From Paenibacillus sp. OK003 (GTDB taxonomy: Bacteria; Bacillota; Bacilli; Paenibacillales; Paenibacillaceae): a stretch of 64,000 nucleotides of DNA. Below, piece by piece: positions 25,087 to 33,689 of this stretch. The position numbers and the translations under genes were made by a program. The notes below the pieces were generated by a model that saw only the letters and a program-made list of their open reading frames with translations, did not search any database and was not told the DNA's origin. Where the stretch lies: contig NZ_FOBD01000025.1 in NCBI RefSeq assembly GCF_900109515.1, positions 1 through 64,000 of the forward strand, written 5' to 3'. Within the stretch, counting starts at the first letter, position 1. Each line of letters starts with the position of its first letter.

Positions 25087-25187
25087 GGGGTATTGATATT
25101 AAGAATTGCCTCCCGAACATCGGGGGGTGCCGACATGTCGCAGACGCTTATAGATTCCAATGAACCAGCACGGAGGGTTTTTATTTT

Positions 25188-26141
25188 ATGACTTATTTTG
25201 ATTCGAAATTAAAAATATTTACTTGCAATTCTAACCCCAAGCTTGCCCATCAAATTGCTGATTATATCGGAATTCCTATGGGTGAATCTCACACAACCAG
25301 CTTCAGTGATGGTGAGATCCAAGTGAAACTCTCTGAGAGTGTTCGGGGCTGTCACGTTTATATCGTGCAGTCTACTTGCTTGCCGGTTAATGACAACCTG
25401 ATGGAAATGCTCGTTATGATTGATGCACTTAAACGGGCATCTGCCAAGACGATTAACGTCGTTATTCCGTACTATGGTTATGCTAGACAGGACCGTAAGG
25501 CCCGTTCGCGTGACCCGATTACAGCCAAACTGGTTGCTAATCTGATCGAAAAAGCGGGTGCAACCCGTGTAATCGCGATGGACTTGCATGCCATGCAGAT
25601 TCAAGGATTCTTCGATATTCCGGTCGATCATCTGCTCGGCGTGCCGATTTTGGCTCAATATTTCCGCTCGAAACAGATCGAAAATCCGGTTGTTGTATCG
25701 CCTGACCACGGCGGAGTAGTACGCGCTCGGAAACTAGCGGACTTCCTGAATGCACCTCTCGCAATTATCGACAAACGTCGTCCAGAGCCGAACGTCAGCG
25801 AAGTGATGAACATTATCGGTAACATCGAAGGTAAAACAGCAATTCTGATCGATGACATCATTGATACGGCGGGAACGATTGTATTGGGAGCGAATGCTCT
25901 GATGGAAGGCGGCGTGAAGGAAGTATACGCTTGCTGTACTCACCCAGTATTGTCCGGACCTGCGATGGAACGCTTGGAGAATGCACCACTGAAGGAAGTT
26001 ATCGTAACGGATACCATTCCGATTACGCATGCTAACCCGACAAGCAAACTTAAAGTGTTGTCTGTAGCACCTTTGCTCGGAGAAGCCATTATCCGGGTTC
26101 ATGAGGAATTGTCAATCAGCAAGCTGTTTGAAATTGAATAA
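25188..26141 (+). CDS. prs: ribose-phosphate pyrophosphokinase (PRPP synthetase)
   Basis: Converts ribose 5-phosphate and ATP to PRPP for nucleotide, histidine, tryptophan and NAD synthesis. Visible are FSDGEIQVKL near residue 40, YYGYARQDRKARSRDPITAK near 98, the flexible Lys/Arg loop KRRPEPNVSEV, and the PRPP motif LIDDIIDTAGTI near 222. It is 317 residues long, standard for class I. GGAGGG precedes ATG 25188. glmU-prs is the conserved Bacillales pairing; ctc, usually next, is absent. Confidence 0.97.
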   Translation: MTYFDSKLKIFTCNSNPKLAHQIADYIGIPMGESHTTSFSDGEIQVKLSESVRGCHVYIVQSTCLPVNDNLMEMLVMIDALKRASAKTINVVIPYYGYARQDRKARSRDPITAKLVANLIEKAGATRVIAMDLHAMQIQGFFDIPVDHLLGVPILAQYFRSKQIENPVVVSPDHGGVVRARKLADFLNAPLAIIDKRRPEPNVSEVMNIIGNIEGKTAILIDDIIDTAGTIVLGANALMEGGVKEVYACCTHPVLSGPAMERLENAPLKEVIVTDTIPITHANPTSKLKVLSVAPLLGEAIIRVHEELSISKLFEIE

Positions 26142-26163
26142 GGATGTCTGCATAAAGTAGTAG

Positions 26164-26202
26164 AGGGGTTACGTTTTCCGGATCAATGGAAAATGTAACC
26201 CC
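26164..26202. repeat. strong inverted repeat between convergent genes
   Basis: GGGGTTAC/GTAACCCC plus TTTTCC/GGAAAA form a long stem. No T-tract is present on either side. It lies between the prs stop and the end of the reverse-strand gene, so a bidirectional stop or mRNA end is likely. Confidence 0.55.
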
Positions 26203-26250
26203 TGTCGGCGTGCCGTTATATTGGAAGTGAAGCAGTTGCCTGCCGGATTT

Positions 26251-26451
26251 CTAGTATCCGGGGCGGGAGATAAAACGGAACCGGCGCCGATGAAAAAGAG
26301 TGTCGGCAATTTCGACAAATTGATTATCGAAACGTGTGATTAGTCCGATCTCAATATGGGTGTCGCGGTCATATACCTGTACAGGTACGTGATATTCCAG
26401 ATGATAGATAAAATCGCTATGTTGAGTCAGTTGTCCGTTGTCTTCGCGCAA
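26251..26451 (-). CDS. small conserved-looking protein of unknown function
   Basis: A 66-residue protein from TTG 26451 on the reverse strand, with AGGAAGGTGAG about six bases upstream. The sequence is balanced and not repetitive: VPVQVYDRDTHIEIG, then LITRFDNQFVEIADTLFHRR ending FRFISRPGY. The beta-rich pattern suggests a small barrel. I do not recognise the family. It runs opposite to its neighbours, at the place where ctc occurs in B. subtilis. Confidence 0.65.
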   Translation of the reverse strand: MREDNGQLTQHSDFIYHLEYHVPVQVYDRDTHIEIGLITRFDNQFVEIADTLFHRRRFRFISRPGY

Positions 26452-26540
26452 AACCCGCTCACCTTCCTGGGTTGATGAATAAAAGCTGTAAACATAATAT
26501 AAGTTGAACTGACGTTTACACTAAAACGGAGAGTGCAGAA

Positions 26541-26700
26541 CCAATCTGAAGAAGCGGAGCGTGCGCCTGAAAGCTTTCTGCAAGAAAGCTACTTCGGAAG
26601 CATAGGCTATCACCGGATTTTTCCCTTGGATCAAGGGAGTAAAGAAAATCTGGGGATAAGAGCGATCGAAAGATGGTACTGCAATCGGAGTGATTAGGTG
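26541..26700. repeat. multi-hairpin structured intergenic element
   Basis: Hairpin 1 is 26572-26578 with 26584-26590. Hairpin 2 spans 26608-26658: TCCCTTG/CAAGGGA at the tip, GATTTT/AAAATC below it, and further pairs (including one mismatch) down to TAT/ATA. A shorter stem follows around CGATCGAAAG. There is no coding frame with a ribosome-binding site. It looks like a structured RNA or dispersed intergenic repeat; the class is not identified. Confidence 0.5.
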
Positions 26701-26813
26701 TAATTATCGTTCAAATTATATAACCAATTCTAATCGCACTTTGTTGATATTATATGAAATATAACATTCGAAGTCTATGCTTCACCTTAGGCTGATCCGA
26801 AGGAGGGAACAAG

Positions 26814-27374
26814 ATGAAGTGGATTGTTGGCCTCGGGAATCCAGGCCCGAACTACGCTAAAACCCGTCATAATATCGGCTTTATGGCACTTGATCGACTT
26901 GCAGAGCGCCATAATATCTCCATAACGCAGAGCAAATGCAAGGCGTTGATTGGAGAAGGTGTAATTGGTGGTGTCAAAACCGTGCTGATTAAACCAATGA
27001 CGTTTATGAACCTGTCCGGTGAGTCGGTAAGGGCTTATATGGATTTTTATAAAGTTAGTCTAGAAGACCTGATTGTCGTCTATGACGACATGGACACGGA
27101 AACAGGCAAAGTCAGATTGCGTTACCAGGGCAGCGCAGGCGGTCACAATGGAATCAAATCCATTATCCAGCATACCGGTACACAGCAGTTTAACCGGGTA
27201 CGGATGGGAATATCCCGACCAGAACCGGGACATGCCATTGTAGACTACGTACTGTCGAAGTTTATGAAGAACGAAAAGGAAGCACTCGATCAAACGATTG
27301 AACAGACCTGTGATGCATTGGAGTATAGTCTGGATCATACGTTTGAGCAGACGATGGCCAAGTTCAACGGGTGA
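26814..27374 (+). CDS. pth: peptidyl-tRNA hydrolase
   Basis: Releases stalled peptides from tRNA for recycling (SpoVC in B. subtilis). GLGNPGPNYAKTRHNIGF at residues 6-23 holds Asn9 and the catalytic His19. PMTFMNLSGE near 63 and YDDMDTETGKVRLRYQGSAGGHNGIKSI near 90-117 complete the active site. It is 186 residues long. GAAGGAGG lies before ATG 26814. Confidence 0.96.
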   Translation: MKWIVGLGNPGPNYAKTRHNIGFMALDRLAERHNISITQSKCKALIGEGVIGGVKTVLIKPMTFMNLSGESVRAYMDFYKVSLEDLIVVYDDMDTETGKVRLRYQGSAGGHNGIKSIIQHTGTQQFNRVRMGISRPEPGHAIVDYVLSKFMKNEKEALDQTIEQTCDALEYSLDHTFEQTMAKFNG

Positions 27375-27472
27375 ACCCCTGCAAGTGACAATGGAAAAAT
27401 GATCAGGATTCGGGTTCGATTCGGTCTTAATGGGCATACTGGACGTATAAACCATGTTCAGGAGGCATAAAC

Positions 27473-27703
27473 ATGTCAGTGAATTATGTGTGCAGGCATT
27501 GCCGTACTTTTATTGGACGAATCGATTCTGCCCGGATAACGGAAGCGCAATTGGGCTTTCATTTCTTGACCCCCGACGAGCGGAGGGATATAATAGCGTA
27601 TAATTCCGGTGGCGATATAACCGTTCGGATTACATGTGATTATTGCAAAGAAGCTCTGGAATTCAATCCTGAGCTGAGCCTGCTTGCGAGTCCGCTTCAA
27701 TAA
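27473..27703 (+). CDS. fin: anti-sigma-F factor Fin (YabK)
   Basis: A 76-residue zinc protein with paired motifs CRHC near residue 7 and CDYC near residue 56. In B. subtilis Fin binds sigma-F and helps switch forespore transcription from sigma-F to sigma-G. It lies between pth and mfd exactly as in B. subtilis. AGGAGGC precedes ATG 27473. Confidence 0.93.
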   Translation: MSVNYVCRHCRTFIGRIDSARITEAQLGFHFLTPDERRDIIAYNSGGDITVRITCDYCKEALEFNPELSLLASPLQ

Positions 27704-27737
27704 TTATCTCGCCCGCAGCAAGAACGTATGACAGATG

Positions 27738-27862
27738 ATGGCGGCTGCGGAATACCGCTCCGCCTTTATAGCCTTGGCAGCCTGCTGAGGCTTCTTTTCA
27801 GTTGGGATGAAACCAGACTATATTCAAATTAGCCCCCAGCCACATCAAACGGATGTGGCAAA
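27738..27862 (+). repeat. three hairpins between fin and mfd
   Basis: GGCGG...CCGCC (about 27738-27762), a GCCT/AGGC stem followed by TTCTTTT (about 27769-27798), and GCCACATC/GATGTGGC (27839-27846 with 27852-27859). The second may be a weak terminator for fin. Confidence 0.45.
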
Positions 27863-27981
27863 GTAGCGATTAATCCTTTATGATGAAACAGGACAAAAAG
27901 GAATTTGTATCCAATTTTTAATGTGGTGAACCTGCGCGCATGCGTGAGATACTCAAGTAAGTTATAAGAGAGGTGCCCCTT

Positions 27982-30900
27982 TTGTTACAAGCACTTATAC
28001 AGGCTTTTTCCAAAGATCCGGACTTCGGGTCCATTACGGCCGGGATTACATCTGGCATGAAAGAGCAATTGGTTTCGGGCTTATCCGGTTCGGCGCGTCA
28101 GATTATGCTGGCTGCTCTACATCAGGAAATGAACAGACCCCTGCTCGTTGTGACACACAATATGTTTTCTGCTCAAAAAATCGCAGAGGACTTACAGGAA
28201 GCGCTTTCACCTGATCAGGTGTTGCTCTATCCTGCCAACGAACTTGTTGCCGCTGAAGCTGCTGTTTCCAGTCCGGAAACATTGGGTCAGCGTATTGACG
28301 TGTTGGTCCGTTGCGCCCAGGGATTTAGGGGCGTTGTTGTTATCCCGTTTTCCGGGGTACGGCGCTATGTCCCACTTCCAGAAGTAATGGCTAATGCTCA
28401 GATTACAATTAAACAAGGCAATACGCTGGAGCTCGATGCATTCCTGCTGGAGATGGTGAAGCTCGGATATGAACGTGTAGAGCGTGTAGAATCACGCGGT
28501 GAGATGAGCGTGCGTGGAGGAATTATTGATTTCTATCCAGTCACATCGTCCATTGCGTATCGTGTGGAATTATTCGACGATGAGATCGATTCCATTCGTA
28601 CATTTGATCCTGCAGATCAGCGTTCCATTGAACGAATTGACGAAGTAACGGTTCTGCCGTGCAAAGAGTTAATTGCAGATCGTGAACGTATGGAGAAGGC
28701 TGCGGATGCAGCGGTTATTTTGCTTGACCAACAGTTGGAGAAAATGACGGACCGGCAGGCGAAGCTGCGTCTGCGAGAAGAAATTCATCGCGAGATCGAA
28801 CTTCTGCGGGAACATGTGTATTTCTCCGAAATGTATAAATATATTTCACCGCTCTATCCGGAAAACAAGACGATTTACGACTACATGCCAGAAGATACGT
28901 TGCTGGTACTCGACGAGCCAGCAAGGCTCGCGGAGACGTCGAAACAGCTTGACCGTGATGAGTCGGAGTGGAATCTGCATTTGATGCAAAACGGAAAGAC
29001 CCTTCCCGACCTGCATCTGTCGGCGGATGGGGATGATCTGATCTATGAACGTCCATTCCAGACGCTGTTTATGTCCATCTTTTTGCGTCAGGTTCCTCAT
29101 ACCCAGCCACAGAATATTCTCAACTTTATCAGCCGTGGAATGCAGGACTTCCATGGTCAGATGAACGTGCTCAAAGCAGAGATGGAGCGCTGGCAGAAAG
29201 CCGGAGTTCAGGTGCTCATGCTGGCTAACGGTGAGGAAAGACTCGATCGCATGCGCCGGGTACTCATGGATTATGATATCCCTGAGCCGGAGATGCTTAT
29301 TGGCAATCTGCAAACCGGATTTGAGATGCCTTCTATTCATTTGGCTGTCGTTACCGAAGGCGAGATGTTCTCACAGAAGCAGCGCAAAGTACGCAAACCG
29401 ATTCGCAATGTGGACAATGCCGAACGCATTAAATCCTATAGTGAGCTGAAAGTGGGCGATTATGTCGTTCACCAGAATCACGGGATTGGTAAGTATCTTG
29501 GGATCGGCACACTTGAGGTAGGCGGTATTCATAAGGACTACATGCATATTCTCTATGCAGGTGGAGACAAACTGTCTGTACCGATTGAGCAGATTGATCT
29601 AATTCAGAAATATGTCGGTTCGGAAGAGAAAGAGCCGAAAATATATAAGCTGGGCGGCAATGAGTGGACACGGGTTAAAAATAAAGTCCGCACATCTGTA
29701 CAGGATATTGCTGATGATCTAATCAAGCTTTATGCGGAACGCCAGACGTCAAAAGGTTTTGGCTTCGACAAAGACTCTGCGGAACAGCAGGAGTTCGAGG
29801 ACTTGTTCCCTTATGATGAGACACGTGATCAGGTGCGTGCCATCGAAGAAATCAAAAAGGATATGGAACAAAATCGTCCGATGGACCGTTTATTGTGTGG
29901 AGATGTCGGTTACGGCAAAACGGAGGTTGCAATCCGTGCTGCATTTAAGGCTGCCATTGAGGGGAAACAGGTTGCTGTATTAGTTCCTACAACTATTTTG
30001 GCGCAGCAGCATTATGAAACGTTCCGTGAGCGTTTCTCCGGTTATCCATTCAATATTCATGTACTTAGCCGATTCCGTTCACGTAAGGAACAGAATGAGA
30101 CGGCCAAAGGCATTAAGGCGGGCACCGTCGATATCGTCATCGGAACCCATCGCTTATTGTCACAGGATTTAGTCTTCAAGGATCTTGGCTTGTTAATTGT
30201 AGATGAAGAGCAGCGCTTCGGTGTAACACACAAGGAAAAACTGAAAAAGCTGAAAACAAACGTGGACGTGCTGACACTGACAGCGACGCCGATTCCGCGT
30301 ACCCTTCACATGTCCATGCTGGGCGTACGGGATCTGTCGGTTATCGAGACACCGCCGGAAAACCGTTTTCCGGTACAGACGTATGTCGTTGAACACAGTC
30401 AGGCGCTCGTTCGTGAAGCGATTGAACGTGAATTGGCTCGTGGCGGTCAGGTGTACTACCTGTATAATCGTGTGCAGGGAATTCAGGAGATGGCTGCGGA
30501 AATTTCCGAATTGGTGCCGGAGGCCAAGGTTGGTGTGGGGCATGGTCAGATGTCGGAAACGGAGCTGGAAAAAACCATTCTGGACTTCCTGGATGGGGAG
30601 TATGACGTGCTCGTCAGCACAAGCATCATTGAGACCGGGGTGGATATTCCTAACGTTAACACCCTGATTGTGCATGACGCGGACAAAATGGGGCTCTCCC
30701 AGCTGTATCAGCTGCGTGGACGGGTGGGTCGTTCCAACCGGATTGCGTATGCTTATTTCACATACCAGCGGGACAAAGTGCTGACCGAAGTTGCTGAGAA
30801 ACGTCTGCAATCGATCAAGGAATTTACCGAACTGGGTTCGGGATTCAAGATCGCGATGCGCGATTTGTCGATCCGCGGCGCTGGAAATCTGCTCGGAGCT

Positions 30901-31509
30901 GAACAGCACGGCTTTATTGCGTCTGTCGGATTCGATCTGTATTCTCAGATGCTGGCGGAGGAAATCAACAAACGCAAAGTTACGATGCTCGGCGAAGAGC
31001 CGGTGCCATCCGATCAGTGGAACACAACGCTGGATCTCAGTATTGATGCGTACTTGCCGTCTGATTATATTTATGACAGTATTCAGAAGATTGAAATTTA
31101 TAAAAAAGTGGCGGTTATTTCTTCCTTCGACGATGCGATGGAACTGGAAGACGAATTGGTTGACCGATTCGGTGATCTTCCGGAAGCCGTGATCAATCTG
31201 CTGGCGGTGGCCAGAATGAAAGTTTATGGCAAGATCTACGGTATTGAATCCATCTCCCAACGCGGAGATGATCTTACTGTGAAGTTCTACGAAGGCCGAG
31301 AACATGCCTTTGAGCTCTCAAAAATCGCACACATTGGAAATCAGTTCGAAAGACGTGTACAATTTGAACAAGGACCCCATATGCTTATTCATGTCAAGGG
31401 CAAAGGGCTTGGGGACAAGCAACTGATGGAGCTGGTAGAGAAATTTCTGGAGTCCATGAAAAGTGCTTTTAAATCAAAGGGGGAACTAAAGGATGTTAGC
31501 AAAGTATAA
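27982..31509 (+). CDS. mfd: transcription-repair coupling factor Mfd
   Basis: A 1175-residue DNA translocase that removes RNA polymerase stalled at lesions and recruits UvrA. Domains in order: UvrB-like N-terminus (about 1-350), CarD-like RNA polymerase interaction domain (about 486-555, SYSELKVGDYVVHQNHGIGKY), helicase core with GDVGYGKTEVA near 640 and VDEEQRFG near 740, RGRVGRSNR near 915, and the C-terminal TRCF domain. TTG 27982 is preferred because GAGAGGTG is eight bases upstream; GTG 27973 would overlap that site. Confidence 0.97.
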   Translation: MLQALIQAFSKDPDFGSITAGITSGMKEQLVSGLSGSARQIMLAALHQEMNRPLLVVTHNMFSAQKIAEDLQEALSPDQVLLYPANELVAAEAAVSSPETLGQRIDVLVRCAQGFRGVVVIPFSGVRRYVPLPEVMANAQITIKQGNTLELDAFLLEMVKLGYERVERVESRGEMSVRGGIIDFYPVTSSIAYRVELFDDEIDSIRTFDPADQRSIERIDEVTVLPCKELIADRERMEKAADAAVILLDQQLEKMTDRQAKLRLREEIHREIELLREHVYFSEMYKYISPLYPENKTIYDYMPEDTLLVLDEPARLAETSKQLDRDESEWNLHLMQNGKTLPDLHLSADGDDLIYERPFQTLFMSIFLRQVPHTQPQNILNFISRGMQDFHGQMNVLKAEMERWQKAGVQVLMLANGEERLDRMRRVLMDYDIPEPEMLIGNLQTGFEMPSIHLAVVTEGEMFSQKQRKVRKPIRNVDNAERIKSYSELKVGDYVVHQNHGIGKYLGIGTLEVGGIHKDYMHILYAGGDKLSVPIEQIDLIQKYVGSEEKEPKIYKLGGNEWTRVKNKVRTSVQDIADDLIKLYAERQTSKGFGFDKDSAEQQEFEDLFPYDETRDQVRAIEEIKKDMEQNRPMDRLLCGDVGYGKTEVAIRAAFKAAIEGKQVAVLVPTTILAQQHYETFRERFSGYPFNIHVLSRFRSRKEQNETAKGIKAGTVDIVIGTHRLLSQDLVFKDLGLLIVDEEQRFGVTHKEKLKKLKTNVDVLTLTATPIPRTLHMSMLGVRDLSVIETPPENRFPVQTYVVEHSQALVREAIERELARGGQVYYLYNRVQGIQEMAAEISELVPEAKVGVGHGQMSETELEKTILDFLDGEYDVLVSTSIIETGVDIPNVNTLIVHDADKMGLSQLYQLRGRVGRSNRIAYAYFTYQRDKVLTEVAEKRLQSIKEFTELGSGFKIAMRDLSIRGAGNLLGAEQHGFIASVGFDLYSQMLAEEINKRKVTMLGEEPVPSDQWNTTLDLSIDAYLPSDYIYDSIQKIEIYKKVAVISSFDDAMELEDELVDRFGDLPEAVINLLAVARMKVYGKIYGIESISQRGDDLTVKFYEGREHAFELSKIAHIGNQFERRVQFEQGPHMLIHVKGKGLGDKQLMELVEKFLESMKSAFKSKGELKDVSKV

Positions 31510-32641
31510 AAAAGTAGGGAAAGTACTGTCTGTGAGTATGGTAGCAGTACTGTCCCTATCACTGCTTGCTGCTTGTGGCAAGAAGGAAGAAGCGACAACG
31601 GAACCGAAGGATACAAGTGCTGTAGTCGCTACGTATGATGGCGGTACAATTACAGCCAATGAATTCGACATGGAGCAACGGGTCATGAAATTCCTCTATC
31701 CGGAATATGCACAAATGATGGATATGGATGATTTCAAGGAGTACCTGGTAAAACAGGAAGTTGCATATGAATATTTGAGTGGAAAAGCAAGTGACGCAGC
31801 CAAAACCGAGGGTGCCAAAGCAGCGACAGAGCAATTCGACAAAATGAAAGCTTCTGTTCAAGCTGACCAATGGACTGAGATGCTGAAAGCTCAAAATCTG
31901 ACAGACCAGAACATTAAGGATTACATGACTCGTATCATGACGGTAATTAAGGACAAAGAAACGGGCGTTACTGAAGATGCGATTAAAGCTGAATTTGAGA
32001 AAAATAAAGATCAATTCACAACGGCGTCTGTTCGTCACGTACTGATTAACTTTACGGATCCAAAAACGCAAAAAGAGCGTAAGAAAGAAGACGCTCTGAA
32101 ACTTGCGAAAGAAGTGAAAGCGAAATTGGACGGCGGAGCAGACTTTGCTGAAATCGCGAAGAAATACTCCGAAGACACAGGTTCTGCAGAAAACGGCGGC
32201 TTGTATGAAGATACACCTGTAGCCAGCTGGGTAGATGCGTTCAAGGAAGCGGCCAAAACGCTGCCATTGAACAAAATCAGTGATCCTGTAGAAACTGAAT
32301 ATGGTTATCACGTTATGAAAGTAGAAAAACGTACAGAAGCGGACTACACGAAACTGACTGCTGAGCAAAAAGAAACACTCAAAAGCCAATTGGCCGCTGC
32401 TGAGATCGATACATTCATGACCAGCGAACTGGACAAAATCGTAAAAGAAATAAAACTGCCGAAAACAGACAAAGCTGAAGAAGGCACAACTGAAGGTACT
32501 ACTGAAGGCACCACCGGTACAGGAACAGGTACTGAGGGCGAAAAAACCGATGCGGGTACGGACACCAAAACGGATCAAGGAACAACTGGAACCGACAAGG
32601 ATACAAAAACAGGTGAAGGTACAGATACAAGCGGTAAGTAA
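31493..32641 (+). CDS. prsA: PrsA-like lipoprotein peptidyl-prolyl isomerase (parvulin)
   Basis: An extracytoplasmic foldase. It has a lipoprotein signal with Cys28 after LLAA, a SurA-like N-terminal helical region (about 45-170), a parvulin domain (about 178-280, SVRHVLINF and TEYGYHVMKVEKR) and a low-complexity C-terminal tail of ~60 residues rich in Thr, Gly, Glu and Asp. It starts inside the end of mfd (17-base overlap), so coupling is likely. The tail may span the cell wall. The exact paralogue name is uncertain, as several PrsA-like proteins usually exist. Confidence 0.88.
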   Translation: MLAKYKKVGKVLSVSMVAVLSLSLLAACGKKEEATTEPKDTSAVVATYDGGTITANEFDMEQRVMKFLYPEYAQMMDMDDFKEYLVKQEVAYEYLSGKASDAAKTEGAKAATEQFDKMKASVQADQWTEMLKAQNLTDQNIKDYMTRIMTVIKDKETGVTEDAIKAEFEKNKDQFTTASVRHVLINFTDPKTQKERKKEDALKLAKEVKAKLDGGADFAEIAKKYSEDTGSAENGGLYEDTPVASWVDAFKEAAKTLPLNKISDPVETEYGYHVMKVEKRTEADYTKLTAEQKETLKSQLAAAEIDTFMTSELDKIVKEIKLPKTDKAEEGTTEGTTEGTTGTGTGTEGEKTDAGTDTKTDQGTTGTDKDTKTGEGTDTSGK

Positions 32642-32720
32642 GATAGGGAGTGCGTACACTCAGCAAATACGTTTGTCTGGATGATGCACTGAATGGTTCC
32701 AATATGGACAACCATACAGA

Positions 32721-32758
32721 AAAGCAAGGGGGGGACTTAAGGCCTCCCTCTTGCTTTT
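32721..32758 (+). terminator. terminator after the PrsA-like gene
   Basis: AAGCAAG pairs with CTTGCTT and is extended by G-C pairs inside, followed by TTTT. Confidence 0.8.
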
Positions 32759-32960
32759 CCTTGTCTCTATGGAGCAAAGTGGGTACATGGTCGCCTTCTG
32801 TGGAAGTTTACACAACTATATTCTCCAAAGTATGTATAAGGAAATGGGAACAGATGAATACTATGGTCAAGATATCACACTAAACGTTCTGGGACTTTCC
32901 TCAACCCATTAAGGAACAGTAGTTGAAAAATCTTCTCGAGAAAGTGGGGCAACATGTGAA
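32759..32960. other. intergenic region before spoVT
   Basis: No clear sigma-G boxes could be assigned with confidence. A frame over 32650-32883 has no supporting ribosome-binding site and crosses the terminator. Confidence 0.35.
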
Positions 32961-33503
32961 ATGAAAGCTACTGGTATTGTCCGCCGTATAGATGACCTCG
33001 GTCGAGTGGTCATTCCGAAAGAAATCCGCCGTACGTTACGTATCCGTGAAGGCGATCCACTTGAGATTTTTGTGGACCGCGATGGAGAGGTTATTCTTAA
33101 AAAATACTCGCCGATTGGCGAACTTGGTGATTTTGCCAAAGAATATGCAGAATCGCTGTATGAAAGTACAGGCCATGTAACGATGATCTCTGACCGTGAT
33201 TCGATTATTACGGTGGCAGGTGGCTCCAAGAAAGAGTATCTGGACAAGCAGGTAGGTCCTTTGCTGGAGAGTTGTATGGAAAACCGGAAGACGATTTTGG
33301 AGACCAACAATGGTTCTTATGAGCTTAGCAAAGATCATGACGAGACGTTATCTTCTTTTGTTATTGCCCCGATCATTTCAGGTGGTGACCCCATCGGAAC
33401 GGTTATCCTTTTCAACAAGGATGAATCGGTGAAGATGTCTCAGATGGAAATTAAAATGTCCGAGACGGCTGCCGGATTCCTTGGCAAACAGATGGAGCAA
33501 TAA
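32961..33503 (+). CDS. spoVT: stage V sporulation protein T
   Basis: An AbrB-family regulator of forespore (sigma-G) genes. Residues 1-50 are an AbrB DNA-binding domain (MKATGIVRRIDDLGRVVIP, EIRRTLRIREGDPLEIF). Residues 55-180 form a GAF-like domain. It is 180 residues long, like B. subtilis SpoVT. It is the second AbrB-fold protein in this window and sits in its conserved place between the foldase and the flippase. Confidence 0.96.
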   Translation: MKATGIVRRIDDLGRVVIPKEIRRTLRIREGDPLEIFVDRDGEVILKKYSPIGELGDFAKEYAESLYESTGHVTMISDRDSIITVAGGSKKEYLDKQVGPLLESCMENRKTILETNNGSYELSKDHDETLSSFVIAPIISGGDPIGTVILFNKDESVKMSQMEIKMSETAAGFLGKQMEQ

Positions 33504-33515
33504 AAAAAGCAAATG

Positions 33516-33550
33516 AACTCCTGGTGCCCTAAGGGCAACCAGGAGTTTTT
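33516..33550 (+). terminator. terminator after spoVT
   Basis: A 14-bp stem with one bulge (33516-33529 with 33533-33547) followed by a T-run. Confidence 0.92.
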
Positions 33551-33689
33551 GCATTTTGGGGAAGACGTAGACAGTCTGGATGATGTCCTGAACGGCAGGA
33601 AACCTTGGGGGTTAGTCTGTGCGCCTTTGGACAGGTATAATAGCTAGGTATAGGTTGAAGGAATGAATGGACATACGCAGGAGGGATAC

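Noticed and set aside
30193..31305. 370-codon open frame opposite mfd
   Set aside because: It mirrors the codon pattern of mfd, has no ribosome-binding site, and its product is low-complexity in style with no family features.
31559..32659. 366-codon open frame opposite the PrsA-like gene
   Set aside because: It is the complement of a repetitive Lys/Thr/Glu-coding gene, giving a Phe/Cys-rich product typical of shadows.
32650..32883. 77-codon frame after the PrsA-like gene
   Set aside because: It crosses a strong terminator hairpin, lacks a ribosome-binding site and resembles no protein.
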